This document shows positions 42,079 through 53,570 of a DNA stretch of 64,000 nt, piece by piece. Below the pieces are notes generated by a model. It made no database searches and was not told the origin of the DNA. It saw only the letters and a list, made by a program, of their open reading frames with translations. Origin of the DNA: Turbatrix aceti (lineage: Eukaryota > Nematoda > Chromadorea > Rhabditida > Panagrolaimidae); the NCBI GenBank assembly GCA_963969345.1, contig OZ017769.1, positions 10,791,725 to 10,855,724 of the forward strand, written 5' to 3'. Numbering within the stretch: the stretch's first letter is position 1; each line of letters begins with the position of its first letter. The position numbers and the translations under genes were made by a program.

Positions 42079-45000
42079 TTGTTTTTTTGGCATATATCAT
42101 GATTCATTGCTTCAAATGTTAAGAAAACTTTCATTTAAGAACAAAAAATTGAAATCGTTAGTTAAATGGATAGGTATGTCTCTGCCGCCTCATGTTGGCT
42201 TGATAATGTTGTATCTCACATCTGTCGATGTCGTACTATATTGCTCATCGTGTAAGGCATTTTTCGTTGTGATTTGTTTTGTGCACAAGTATAAATTTAT
42301 AATGAAAAGTTATGTTTTGTATTGAAAAAAATGTGTTTAACGCTAAAGTTTTATATGTACGAAATGACTATTAAAATTTATCGAAAATGTCCGTTCTTGA
42401 AAACAAAATTGATACTTTAAACTTATGAAAAAATAAATTTACGGGATGTTCGAAGGCGCTAAAGGCAACAATGACTAGCGAAACTTCTCATCAAACCTCA
42501 GGGAATAATCAAAAGGTTTCCCGTTTCTGGCAACATTCTGTCCCCCTCGGATATTTCTTTGCATTCTTAATTTTTTTATTCACTGTTGAACTTGGGGAAA
42601 ATTTCCCTAACATAAATCCAGACGACTTCTGTCCCGAACTTCTGATCCCAGACGTTAGTTGAAGGAGGAAGGAGTTCATAAAGATGTGATCAAAATTAAA
42701 ACCATATCCCCCTTTTTTTCAAGTTTATTGTTGTACCTGCACCTTGCGTGCAGTACTAATGATTAGCATAGTTACTTTCCTTTGCCATTGTATTCTCCTT
42801 ACTCATTGTTGTTGTATCGATTGTGTTGTCAACCCTCCCCGTAGCTACAGCTCCGACGCGTTACCTTGTACGGTCGGAAGGTAAGGATTTCCCTCATTGA
42901 TGTATTGTAATTATGTATTGTTTGTTACAGGTGTTTTAACACCGGAAGTAAATTGACTTTTGTAAGAAACTCGAAATCAAGTGCAAAAATCGAAGTAGTG
43001 CCACAAAACCAAGAAAATGATACATAAAAGTTGAATGAAAAAAAATAAACCTGATGCGTTGAAAATGTTTCATTTTACTCTAAAGTTAAATCCAATGAAT
43101 CCTTCACGCCCTGCAAAAAAATAATGATAGACGAATTAAACTCTGCAGTGTTTTTTTAACAAAAAAAACTGATCTGAAACTTTTTTTTAGTGTTTAGCCT
43201 ATTTGTGTTACGGTTAACATCGAAAAATTTTACGGATTAATTTGAAACGCGTCGTTACGGATGATCATCAACACGGAAGACGGAAGCAGACGGCAATTTG
43301 ATTTTTCTTCATGATCACGCTGAGTCAGACTCATCCGTCTGCAGACAAATGTGTATCAAAAAACGCCTTTGTCAGGATTTGAGTGAGACTAATCCCTCCC
43401 TTTCTCTTTATTTGTCGTCCAGTTATCTTTGATACCCACATCGTACTGAATTAAACCACTAAAATTTAATTCTGGTGTCTGATTCTGTTTTCCAGTTGTC
43501 TGTATGAATTGTTTTTTCTTCAGTATAGGCGGTCCTTGTGTGTTTTTTCCATTGTTGGAAAAAAAAAGATATAAATATAAGTCGGAATGGAATGTGTGAA
43601 AGTTATCCGTTCAAAAATGGATCTCACACAACGATGTTAAATTTTGTTTAGATTTTTTGTCATGTTGAAAAACATATAAAAATTTCTTTTTAAACCGTAT
43701 AATTTATAGTTTTTTTGCATTCAATTATGAGTTTTAAAAAATTGTATTTATAATTTAGTAAAAATAAAATTACACTTTGAAATTTGAATGGTAAAAAAAT
43801 TATTTAGAATAAAAAGTTTGATATTTGAACAATGAAAAGAAATTTTAATTGTTTCGAACAAAAATTTTTGGTAAAAAACGTGAACATTTTTTTTCATAAT
43901 TTCCGGCGCATAAACCACTGTTTTTTAGTTTTCGTACAAAAAAGTGTTTAAAAAAGGGCGCCAAAAATCGACATCCTTGGCGCCAGTCTAATTTTTTTTT
44001 CTGTCTACTGAAGATGCGCGACCTTCTATAGAGGGTAGAGGGCCTCTATTGCGCCTATGTGTCTTCCCAGAAGAAAAAAATCGCTTGACTTATATAAAAA
44101 TTATAAAACCCTATAGGGTCACGTCTATGTTTTGTATCACGGTTTCATAAAAATGACAAGAGTGGAGCTGAAAAGAGGGAATCTCAAGGAGGAGAGAGGA
44201 GTCAAATCGGTCGTCCGTTAAAAAAGGGTCAATTGCCTTTCCCTGTCCTGCCCTTGTCAATCGGTCAATTGATTTTTAAAAGAATAAAAAAAGAATGGAA
44301 TTCGGTTGATCTTTAGCTGTTGCTCCTGCCAATGACCATAGACAAAGCGCTTTTATGTGAACATGTTCGCATAAAGAGGAACACTTGAGAACGCGAGTTT
44401 AGAATTCCTTTCTTCCTATTTTTTGGTTTACGAGATGGCTTTTTGTTGCTTTGCATAATGTCTAAATTTTTTTGAATAAATTCAAAGCACTCAACCAGCC
44501 TTCTTTATTCCTTTAACGTTTTTTTTGTTCTCGTGATTAATCTAACAACCAGACACCCCAATCATTCCGTTAGACACAGAATTAGACTTTTTTTACGACC
44601 CCATACTGTTTTTTTAAGCGTACAAAATAAATTTATTTTATTGTTGCATCTACGGGAAAGAATTTTTATAATACACAGTATTTTATGTAATGTAGGCATA
44701 CATATGTTTCTAATTTATGTATGTATGCATGGTTTCATTTATGGTATGGGTTTGAAACCAGCAGGGTATAAAAAAAGGTTGTGTTCTTGGATGAAGGTAA
44801 ACTTTAGTTTGCTAGGCGGAATTGGATGAGATGGCTAGTTTAGAGGATTTTTTTATGAATTGATTTTGATTTTGACATGAAAATTCATAAGAACAAATTT
44901 TCGCATCGGAAATCGAATATCATGTTTTTAAATTGTTTTAGTTTAGTTAAAAACAACGGAAACATGAATATTGTACCTAACAAAAAAAATTTCTGAAGAA

Positions 45001-45543
45001 AATTGTTAGTTCAAAAAACAACCAACAATTTTTTTGCGACAATGATTTTTTTTGGATACAAGCAAAAATTCAATTTACGTTTTTTTGCAAACAACGAATT
45101 GGAACCTATTGTAACAACTGAAAACATGAATAATCTATTTTTTTGTGATCAAAAAAATAAAATAAGCAAGTCGTAAGAATGTGAAAATTTTATTGGTTAG
45201 TGTATTTTTCTGTCACTGATGCCAATGATGTGTAACGAGTTACACGTTGTTACATGTGTTTGTTTGATTACCACGCAGTGCGAACAGAGAAGGATGGAAG
45301 GATGGCTAAGGCTGCTTTCATTTTTTGTCTCTTTCCATAAAGCGTGTCTGAACACCAATTGAAAACATTAATTATATTTGTTATTACTGGATCTACAGAT
45401 TTTTTGTTTGCAAATATGAATTTATAGAACAAGTTTGATGTTTGGAGCTGGGACAATAATAAACGTGGCCCGAGGGGACTTGCTATGTACGTAGTAAGAA
45501 GGAGCGGAGGTGGACACTTGTACAATAGCTGACCACTTTTAAT

Positions 45544-45589
45544 CACGTAGCGGCGATTGTTTTTTCATCAAAACAATTGCCGCTACGTG
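45544..45589. repeat. Hairpin, 20-bp stem, 6-base loop
   Basis: CACGTAGCGGCGATTGTTTT pairs with AAAACAATTGCCGCTACGTG with a single G-T type mismatch. Confidence 0.8.
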
Positions 45590-45694
45590 CAACAGTGCAG
45601 GGGAAAAAAAGAAACTTGTCTAACAATGAAATAAATTTTGAATGTTGTTTAATATTTTTGTTGTTCTCCTGTGGCGCTGTTGCGCACGGCAGTT

Positions 45695-45724
45695 TATCCG
45701 GCGATAAAAGAACATCGCCGGATA
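45695..45724. repeat. Hairpin, 10-bp perfect stem
   Basis: TATCCGGCGA and TCGCCGGATA are separated by 10 bases, about 105 bases after the larger hairpin. Confidence 0.7.
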
Positions 45725-47226
45725 GATGTACGCCCAAAAGTTTGAGGTAAACGACCGCATTCAAAATCTGTTGTCACCGCCTCATTGCTTCTTCCTTTTA
45801 CGAATTTTTTCTTCACTTTTCTTACCTATTTTTGTATAAGAAGATGGGATGTGTTAGGGCAGCTTGAAAAAAAAGATGTAAAAGGGATTTTGTAACAAAA
45901 TTTGGGGGATCAATCGACCGTGTTTAAAAAAATGTCTGTTGTTGGGTACTTACATGACTTGACTGCCATTTGAAATTCATCACGTCTTCGGTATACAATA
46001 TTTTAGTGCCGCAGAAAAAGAAGTTATCTATTTTTTTTGTTATTCATAAACCAAATTTCATTGTTAAGGCCACTTTTTTCTAAAATAACAAAATTTCAGA
46101 AAAAAATGTCCTTTATAAATATTTTATAAATTGCTGGCAAACAAAAGTAAAATATTCGTATACCAAAATTTATGTAGTTTCTTACAAACCAGTTTTCCTA
46201 CAAGCGAATTTATTAGAGGTCAAACCATGTAAGTTATATAGAAATAATGGGGTTTTTGCAGTGTAGTTTTAATAATTTGTTTTATAGTATTTGAGCATTT
46301 TGTTGTAAATTTCGGACAATATGTATATAAAAACGCAAAAAAATGATTAGTCATTTTTATGACGCTTTGCTGATAATAGAGTTCGCGCAAAAAACCGGAA
46401 GCTGGATCGCGTAAAAAAGAGAGACAGCATTGATTATACTTGATGTGAATGTTTTTTCAAAGAAAAAATATTTTTGAAATGTTTCGAAGTTTCGAAGCTT
46501 TTGTGTGTAAAGCGTTTGTCACGCGATTACTAGAAAACTGGGCGCGTTATAGGATCGGTCCGTTTTAATCTCTCTTTAATTGAACCGCTTGCATCAGGGA
46601 TCTATTAAACTAGAGCATGTGCTTCTGATATTTTCCACAACAATTTTGTTTCATGGATTTCAGAGGTTTTTTCTCATAGCACTTGTGCATAGTTTTTTGC
46701 AAATTAATAAAATTTGAAACGCATAATTTGCTTCCCCCTAAAAAATGCAATTGCAGGCATTTTGACTAGAAAAAAATCTGACAAATCCCTTTTTAGTCAA
46801 GTTGCGTGTTTTTCTTTTATCCATCCCAGTCTGCAGCCCTCTAAACCATCCCATTGCTCCAGGCGGCCTGCGGTCGGCGAGGTGAGGCAAGTGCGTGTCC
46901 GACGCGTCTCTCCCTTTGTCAAAAGAACCGAACTGTTGTCTTTTTTTGCCTCTTTTGGTTCAGACGTTCACCACTTTGTAGTTGTTGTATCGCTTCTTTT
47001 TACCTTTTTATGTACAGCACGTGTTATGCTGTATTATATCCCTCCCGAGGGGCCACTTGACACCCATTGTTACCTTCGACGTGAGTATCGTGGTTTTTCA
47101 TTGTTCTCTGTATCGTAATTGCCCTCAACGTGTGGTTCTTCAAACGGATAATTGTTTAGGTCGTTCAGGTGTCTGGATACCGGGCACGTAGAAAAAAAAT
47201 AATTTTTTTCTCTGCGGACAGGCTTC

Positions 47227-48220
47227 ATGAAAGGAAACGCCATCGATGAAGCGGCACAGCTGCGCCGTATCGTCTTCTTTGGGGTTACGGTAGCGGCTGT
47301 GACGACCATGATAGCAGCGGTCATCGTGCCGTTGCTCTACAACCACCTGCAGTACGTGCAGAGCACGATGCAGGATGAAGTTGCCTTCTGCAAGCACCGA
47401 GCGTCGCATATCTGGCGCGAGGTTTCCAGGACACAGGTTAGGGCAAAAATTTTTTGTTTGAAAAAAAAATTTTTTTAGGCGATCTCAGCCGCGCATGAAA
47501 GCCAAGACAGGGTCAAGCGTCAGGTGCAAAGTCAATGCTGCGGCTGTGGAGTATCTCCCCCTGGGCCCCCAGGTAATCCCGGCCTGGACGGTGAACCCGG
47601 GGACGACGGACCGCCAGGTGAGAACGGAGCCAGTGGCCCAGATGCTCCGGAGACTCAGCAAGCTTCCGTTCCACAGGTTTGGGCTTTTTTACATTTTTCA
47701 ATATAAAGAAAACATTTTTAGGAATGGTGCTTTGAATGTCCGGATGCCCCGGCCGGGCCTCCAGGCGACACCGGTCCAAAGGGTCCTCCTGGTCTCGACG
47801 GGCAAGCCGGTCTCCCCGGCGAAGACGGAACCCCCGGCAGTCCAGGCCCAGTTGGAGTCATCGGGCCTCCAGGTGAGCCAGGTGCACCTGGTGCACCAGG
47901 TGAGCCTGGAAACGCGGGCCTTGTACGAGATGTACCAGGCCCGGTTGGACCACCCGGGCCCCCCGGAGAAGACGGACAACCCGGATTGCCGGGTCAAACT
48001 GGAATCCCCGGCAAGCCGGGCGCTGATGGACAGCCAGGTGAACAAGGTGAACAGGGCAAGCCCGGTGCTCCGGGTCCGGATGGAGAGCCTGGAGCACAGG
48101 GCGTTGCCGGTGAGCATGGTGCACCCGGGGATTGTAATTGTCCACGTGAGTTCATGCACACGAAAAAGTTTGATCGCTTAATTTTTCTTTTCAGCTCCAA
48201 GAACAGCACCTGGATACTAA
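47227..48220 (+). CDS. Cuticle collagen, 285 aa
   Basis: Exons: 47227-47436, 47479-47676, 47722-48145 and 48195-48220. N-terminal col domain [20 protein letters not shown] with a membrane span, RVKR processing site near residue 84, then QCCGCG, a short Gly-X-Y block, EWCFEC, and the main Gly-X-Y domain, ending DCNCPPPRTAPGY. The interruption [13 protein letters not shown] breaks the triplet register once. An acceptor-like CGGACAG lies just before the ATG, and the upstream 75 bases plus exon 1 are copied as a pseudogene at 51207-51455. No clear TATA box at the usual distance. Confidence 0.92.
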
Positions 48221-48824
48221 ACACTGCCAATATCAAAAAATTAATCTAACTGCCAGCTATCGAAAAAAAACCATAATCCTATAAATTCGTTTCAAAATTT
48301 TTTGGTGTGCAAATTAAGATTGTTTTTTGTATGTTTTGTGAATTGTGATTTGCGCATTTTTGAAAATAAAAAGTAATAATTTTTTAACAGCGAAAAAAAA
48401 AACCTTACTTGATGTTGGAAACTTTATGTATATTGTACAAACCGGGGCTACAACCGCCGTATTCGACGCACGGGACAAATTTGGTGGATATGGTATATTC
48501 GTTGCTCCAAGGATGAGTGAGCGTTCGTGTTCGTTCGTGTTTGTTCGTGAAAAAATCCAAAATTTGCTGTTCATGTTCGTTCGTGAACAAAATTTAAAAG
48601 AACGGCTTTGTTCACGTTTGTTCACGAACAAGGTTTATTTTTTCAAACAGAAAAAATTAACAAAACTATTGACCCTTTTTCGGCGGCTGCCAACATTCTA
48701 CTGTCTCTGTTATGAAAAACTAAGCGGATTAATGTTTGTTTTAATAATAGTAATAGTTAATAATAGTAGTTTTTGATTTCATTTTCGATTGTTCTGTCAA
48801 AAATAAAGGATAAAAATGAAGTTT
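48221..48824. other. Intergenic with GTTCGTGAAC-type repeats
   Basis: About 48515-48650 contains many direct and inverted copies of GTTCGTG / CACGAAC / TGTTCACG. The same motif cluster resumes at 49145-49245 on the other side of the SINE, so the SINE probably landed inside an older repeat. Confidence 0.6.
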
Positions 48825-49142
48825 AGCCTTTATCATTTGTTCATTGAGTGGTGTGCGGCGCGTCTCTACAAGGAAATCAAGGTCGAGGTTCGATCCCGCT
48901 TGGGCGCAGTGGTTTTCTACAACTCAATCGTTATCTTCCAATCAAAACCATACCATACCAAAAACACGTCCCGTCCCCTATCAGAGCTGCGAACTCAGGG
49001 TGCACGTATCGCAATGACATTCGTTCCGGATGGGCCCCTCTACGTACGAGTCGCCATCATCATCTTCATCACCTTCTGACTGACTGTTCATTGTAGTGTT
49101 GTATGTATGATATGGTGCGTACGAGATAGAGAATAAATGAAA
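48825..49142 (+). mobile_element. tRNA-derived SINE candidate, full-length copy
   Basis: A B-box-like GGTTCGATCCC at 48887-48897 lies in a tRNA-like head (from about 48848), followed by a body and a GAATAAATGAAAT tail. A head-less second copy of the body is at 32128-32340, inverted. A weak A box (TGGTGTGCGGCGCG) is 34 bases upstream of the B box. The parent tRNA was not identified. Confidence 0.6.
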
Positions 49143-49144
49143 TT

Positions 49145-51054
49145 TGTTCATTGTGTTTGTTCACGTTTGTTCGTGAACACGATTGAAAGTTTTCACGTTT
49201 GTTGCGTAAAAATTGACAAATGTTCATGTCTGTCCATGAACAAAAAAAACAAGTGCCCACCCTGCTCGCAACCTCGTCTTGATGATTCTGGATAGGGTAC
49301 CCGCACTCGCATGAGAATCATAACGAAAACATAACAGAATTGGAAGGCTTTGCACGCTGATGTGTTTTATTGTGATGCGTTCATTCTCATCCAGTTTATT
49401 GTGTTCCGCAGCGCTAATTTAGTCATTGTTTGTTGCTAAAATTTTGAATACGGATAATGGGAAAAATAGCTTCGATTTTTTAGCACTTCATTGTCTTCTT
49501 TCAAGCGGTATTTTTTAAAATTTTTTTAAAATTTTAATTTTTCATACAGAAATCGTTTTTACCGTTTCACTGTTTTTGATTTTAGTATATTTTTTGTTTT
49601 TAGTATATATTTTTTTTTATAATATTTATTTTTGTTGGTTTTTTTAAAATGTTTTTATTGTTTCTTTTGTAGTAGTTTTTTTGTATGTGGGTTTTTGTTT
49701 TGTTTTTTTCGGTTCTTTCATTTGTTTTGTACGATTATCATATTCTTATGTTTTTTTTTTCAATTTTTTTTCGAACATACATTCTTTTTGACTTTGGCCG
49801 CAGCCCAAAAATCGTTTTTACCACTTCAAAGTTGTTTTTTTTCACTTTTTTAGTTTTCTCTCTTTTTGATCGTTTTTTTTTATTTTGTAAGGCCCGAAGG
49901 GCCCGCAAAATCTTGTTGGTTTTATAAAATGACTGATAAAATAAAAGTAGCAAAGCTGATAATTATGTACAAAATCAATTATAATTGTTATGTAGGTGAG
50001 GGGTTTCATAACCCTGTTTACATATATCTATGTGACTCTTTTTTAATGACTTTTTTTTGGCAGTGATGGGATATAGGGGTTCAAAATGTATTGATATTTG
50101 TTGTTCATAATTGTAAATAAATATTTTTTTGACGAAGAAAAAACGGGTTTCAAAAACCCTTTTATATCTTCTTTTTCTTTTTTTTTTGTCAAAAAATAGT
50201 CACTTATCTATTACCACGTTACCGCGTTGCCATCGACTAACTAAATTTTTTGTTAGTTTTGTATTCGTTACGTATTTGGTGTTTATTTGGGGCGAGGAAA
50301 TTTTTTAACCTTCATTTCAGATTTTTTAGATAAATTTTCGAAAAAATTTTTCGAAGTGTTTTTCAAAATCACAAAGCTTTACGTCATGTATGAAGTTTAG
50401 TGACGAGTAACCTTACGTGAAATTCCAACTAACGCATATCACAACTTGTACACGCAGTGGGAGGAACTATGAATAAATATCACATTGTTGTGTTCAAATA
50501 AATAAAAAAATAAAAGAAATAAAGTTGTAAAATAAAGTAAAAATAAAATTATTTGTTGTAATTTTTACCATAATCGTAAATATGAATAACATATTGATTT
50601 GACCATCCTCGTCTTTCAATTGAAGAAAAACGGAGACCCCCGCCCGTTTACATTACAGGGGGGGGGGGTTGAATTACCGGGAGGAGATCTTCACGGGGAA
50701 TTTCATGGAGCTTATTTTTGTATACAGGGAAATACGGGTTTTTTTTTGTAAAACAAAATTGAATAAAATAGGCAATTTTCGGCGAAGTTTCACGGTTTTA
50801 GCAGTGAAACTTCGCCATTTACAAATGACAACTTTTACGTGGAGTGGAACGGGGAATTTCACGGGGAAGAAATCGTTGTAGGGGGGGGATTACGGGGAGC
50901 TACGCGCGGTTAATTTCTCGGGGACCTCGCGGGGAACGGAACCCTAATTCAAGAACTACATCACACTGCCTGCTGGCTTTCTGTTGAACCCAAGATAGAA
51001 AGGAACAATACAACAACAACTGTGTCAGAGTCGCATTCAAATGTTGGGGTCTTG
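49145..51054. other. Intergenic: repeat cluster, T-rich tract, G-rich degenerate repeat; no gene seen
   Basis: GTTCACG motifs at 49145-49245. A strongly T-rich strand at 49490-49880 holds only Phe/Leu low-complexity frames. AAGGCCCGAAGGGCCCGC...ATCTTGTTG at about 49890-49917 resembles the hairpin at 32341-32378. A GC-skewed segment at 50630-50950 has repeated ACGGGGAA and GGAATTTCA(C/T)GG motifs around a 13-bp-stem hairpin (50781-50816). Confidence 0.5.
50781..50816. repeat. Hairpin, 13-bp perfect stem, within the G-rich degenerate repeat
   Basis: GGCGAAGTTTCAC pairs with GTGAAACTTCGCC across 10 bases. Confidence 0.75.
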
Positions 51055-51058
51055 TTTG

Positions 51059-51185
51059 GCGCGCGCGGGCACCACAGAGGCCAGGTTCCCAGCTTTAAGA
51101 TTCGCATCGACTGCGGCAAGTGTGAATGCCGCCCGGAGAGGCACGGTGAACGCAGCCCGCGTTCTCAAAGGATGCGACAATACAA
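51059..51185. repeat. About 115-bp dispersed repeat (copy 1)
   Basis: GGCACCACAGAGGCCAGGTTCCCAGCTTTAAGATTCGCA and onward is the reverse complement of 59884-59998, with scattered substitutions. It directly abuts the collagen pseudogene. Confidence 0.8.
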
Positions 51186-51206
51186 CATATTTTTTGCAAA
51201 CATGTT

Positions 51207-51455
51207 TTCTGAAAACCTTGCGCCAGATATGCGACGCAAAATGCAACTTCATCCTGCATCATGCAGTCTGCATGGTTGTAGAGCAACGGCACGATGATCA
51301 TGGTCGTCACAGCCGCTACCGTAACGCCAAAGAAGACAATACGGCGCAGCTGTGCCGCTTCATCGATGACGTTTCCTTTCATGAAACCTGTCCGCAATAA
51401 TTTTCAATAATAATTTTTTTTCTTACTTGCCCGGTTGCCAGACACCTAAACTAAA
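51207..51455 (-). pseudogene. Collagen exon-1 pseudogene copied from the 47.2 kb collagen
   Basis: On the minus strand it reproduces the 5' flank (GTGTCTGG.AACCGGGCA.GTAAG), the acceptor CGGACAGG and the start [24 protein letters not shown]. In-frame deletions occur after the membrane span and in the AFCKHRAS region, and no Gly-X-Y part follows. Similarity ends at the exon-1/intron border. It is a DNA-level partial duplication, since flanking noncoding sequence was copied as well. Confidence 0.8.
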
Positions 51456-52185
51456 TATTATATATTTAAACATCTACACGTAAAAAGCAATTACGATAGA
51501 AAGAAACAAAAAATAAAAACCAAATTGCACTCAAGAACTATTTAAATAGATCGTTCATCAGAATTTCATTTTTTGATTCAACCAAAGATGTGACAATGAA
51601 TCCTGAATGCAAGGTGTGTTAGAGATAAATATATTTGTCATCGAGGATGACTTAGGATCAAAAACAATTAGTCAAAAATGCAAAAAAACACAATGCAGTC
51701 GTTTTTTACGCGTCTGAAGGGTGTCAAAAGTGACACAATTCTATTCTACAGCACGCGTTGAAAACACGTCAATTCGCCCGGTGAGAGAATACGTTGTGAT
51801 CAGCGGATCTACAGGGGATGATCATCAATTTTCAAAATCATGTTTTTGCGATAATATTTACTCGAGAGCAGTGAAAAATCGTGGGATCTTTTATTCCCGT
51901 CGATTGTTGCGCAAATCAGGATTGGCTTGATTTTTCCAATCCCTTTTTCTCTTCCTTCCTTCCTTCACCTGCCCGGCTAATTAGTCAGTCAGTGCAGAGA
52001 GCGGAGCTGTCTTCTTTTTTTGGGTCCATTTGTTTTAAAAACTGTCAAGAGTCGTCGGTGTTTCTTGTCTTGTTTGTTTTACCCCAGAAGTGACAAGTTG
52101 TGACACTATCAACATTGTACACTTATTTTTACCCGGTCAAGAGCAAGCAGGCTCCTGGATGAATTAGAGACAAGAAACGACCCAG
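51456..52185. other. Intergenic, no gene seen
   Basis: Upstream region of the TNFAIP8-like gene; low complexity near the left end, no repeat shared elsewhere noticed. Confidence 0.5.
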
Positions 52186-53301
52186 ATGGAGACTGGTAAG
52201 TGCTTTTTTGCTTTTTCATGGAATCTCGAAACAAATAGAAGGGTATCAGACAACATTTTGTTGTTCCATTTTTGGCACACTGACCTTGAACAGGCAAGGC
52301 CGCAGGGCCGTGCCTTTCAATTACCCTTCCCCTCTTTTCTTGGATGCCCCCCAGACAAGGTCCAAATTCATACTATCAACTAGTCTAGCTAACAACATGT
52401 GCTTCTGGCGGTGTCGACGCCGCCAAATTCGTCAAGAACCTGTTGTTCCAGATGACATTGTGAGTACGACGACGACGGAACACGAAGTAGTCCTCAATGC
52501 CGTCGACATCAACAACGACCGCGGTGGCCCGACAGGTAGGCTTGCGCTCAGGGCGCAGAAAAAACTTCTCAGCAAGCTCGGACACCGAGGATTTGCCAAA
52601 TTCTTCGCCAATGACACTGGGCTGAAGTTGTTGGATATTCTGCATGAGATCCTGACAAGTTACCTCTGCAAGCATACCGCTGACATGGTAGGTATTGTCG
52701 TAGAACAAAACATTGGAAAAAAGTTTTAAAAAATTGTTCGAAACAGGAAAATTTCAAAATTGAACGGAAATTTGAACTCGCATGTTGCATGCAGCGCAGG
52801 TTTTACAAACTCTCAACACGAAAAATGTTTTTTGCGGGTTTCTGGATTTTAAATTGTAAAACAGACTTCTGCCACCTTTTTTTGACGTCATTTTGCCTTT
52901 TTTCCTTACAGACGATCGAAAATATCCTAAAACTAACCATCAAACTCGGCACGGTGATCAAGGACGACAACCTCGACGTCAACCAAACCCACGTCTTAAT
53001 ATCCGTCCAAGTCCAACTCCGATCCGTCATCCTGACGATCCTGTCGTTCAATCGAGTTGCTTATAGCTACGAAAAAGTCTTCCTTCAACGCCAGCTAACC
53101 ATGTGCCACGAACGTCTGCGAACGTTCATCCGTCTGGTGCTCAGCGAAAATTCGCTCCGACGCATCGATCAGGTCTTCCAGATCCTGCGTCAGGAACGCC
53201 TCCTTGACGAGATCTTCAAGCGTGGCGGACGGTACAACGAATCTCTTCCGGAGATTATTACCAACTTGGAAAAAATCATGGATCACTCTGCTGACGAATA
53301 A
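52186..53301 (+). CDS. TNFAIP8/TIPE-family protein, 232 aa
   Basis: Cytosolic all-helical protein; family members bind phosphoinositides and affect apoptosis and inflammation in mammals. Proposed exons: 52186-52195 (10 bases), 52389-52687 and 52912-53301. The family core is clear: LRAQKKLLSKLGHRGFAKFF, LDILHEILTSY, ILKLTIKLGTVIKDD, VILTILSFNRVAYSYEKVFL, CHERLRTFIRLVLS and a C-terminal EIITNLEKIMD. The start is uncertain: the tiny first exon joins in phase to ANNMCFWRC, but Met at 52397 or the continuous frame from 52208 are alternatives. The Arg/Cys-rich segment CFWRCRRRQIRQ precedes the fold. Length fits the family (about 185-200 aa plus leader). Confidence 0.85.
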
Positions 53302-53570
53302 TATGTGTCGTATAATGACAACATGCTTGCTTCAAAGCTTGTAATAACTTTTTTTTGCGCGCCATAATCTTGCGAAATTGCTTATAAAAAAGACAAAAAA
53401 AACGTTGAATTTATTGGCAAAAAAATAGACAGAAAAAAAAACTTGATTTTTTCAGAGGTATACGGTATCTCTACGAAATAAATAATAAAATAAAAATTTA
53501 AAAATAAATAGCCACCTACAAATCATTTTACCATCGCATTTGTCGATGAATCACGCGGGTTGCGATATTT

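Larger units (their letters stand above)
42079..47226. other. 5 kb AT-rich stretch without a recognisable gene
   Basis: Long AT-rich interval between two collagens. A 63-aa frame at 42471-42662 has one hydrophobic span but no family. Hairpins occur at 45544-45589 and 45695-45724. A short GC-richer patch at 46850-47200 precedes the second collagen and part of it (from about 47150) is duplicated at 51 kb. No tRNA, rRNA or LINE tail was found. Confidence 0.5.

Noticed and set aside
42471..42662. 63-aa frame with one hydrophobic stretch
   Set aside because: Too short and without relatives; could be real but nothing supports it beyond the open frame.
46714..47191. Frames upstream of the second collagen
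   Set aside because: Part of this stretch was copied with the collagen 5' flank at 51 kb, where the frames are broken; composition is not coding-like.
48887..48897. A tRNA gene at the GGTTCGATCCC box
   Set aside because: No cloverleaf with acceptor stem or anticodon arm could be drawn; the unit has a repeated body and A-rich tail, so SINE is the better reading.
49632..49953. Phe/Leu-rich frames that look like membrane proteins
   Set aside because: They arise from a T-rich strand; low complexity, with no start context.
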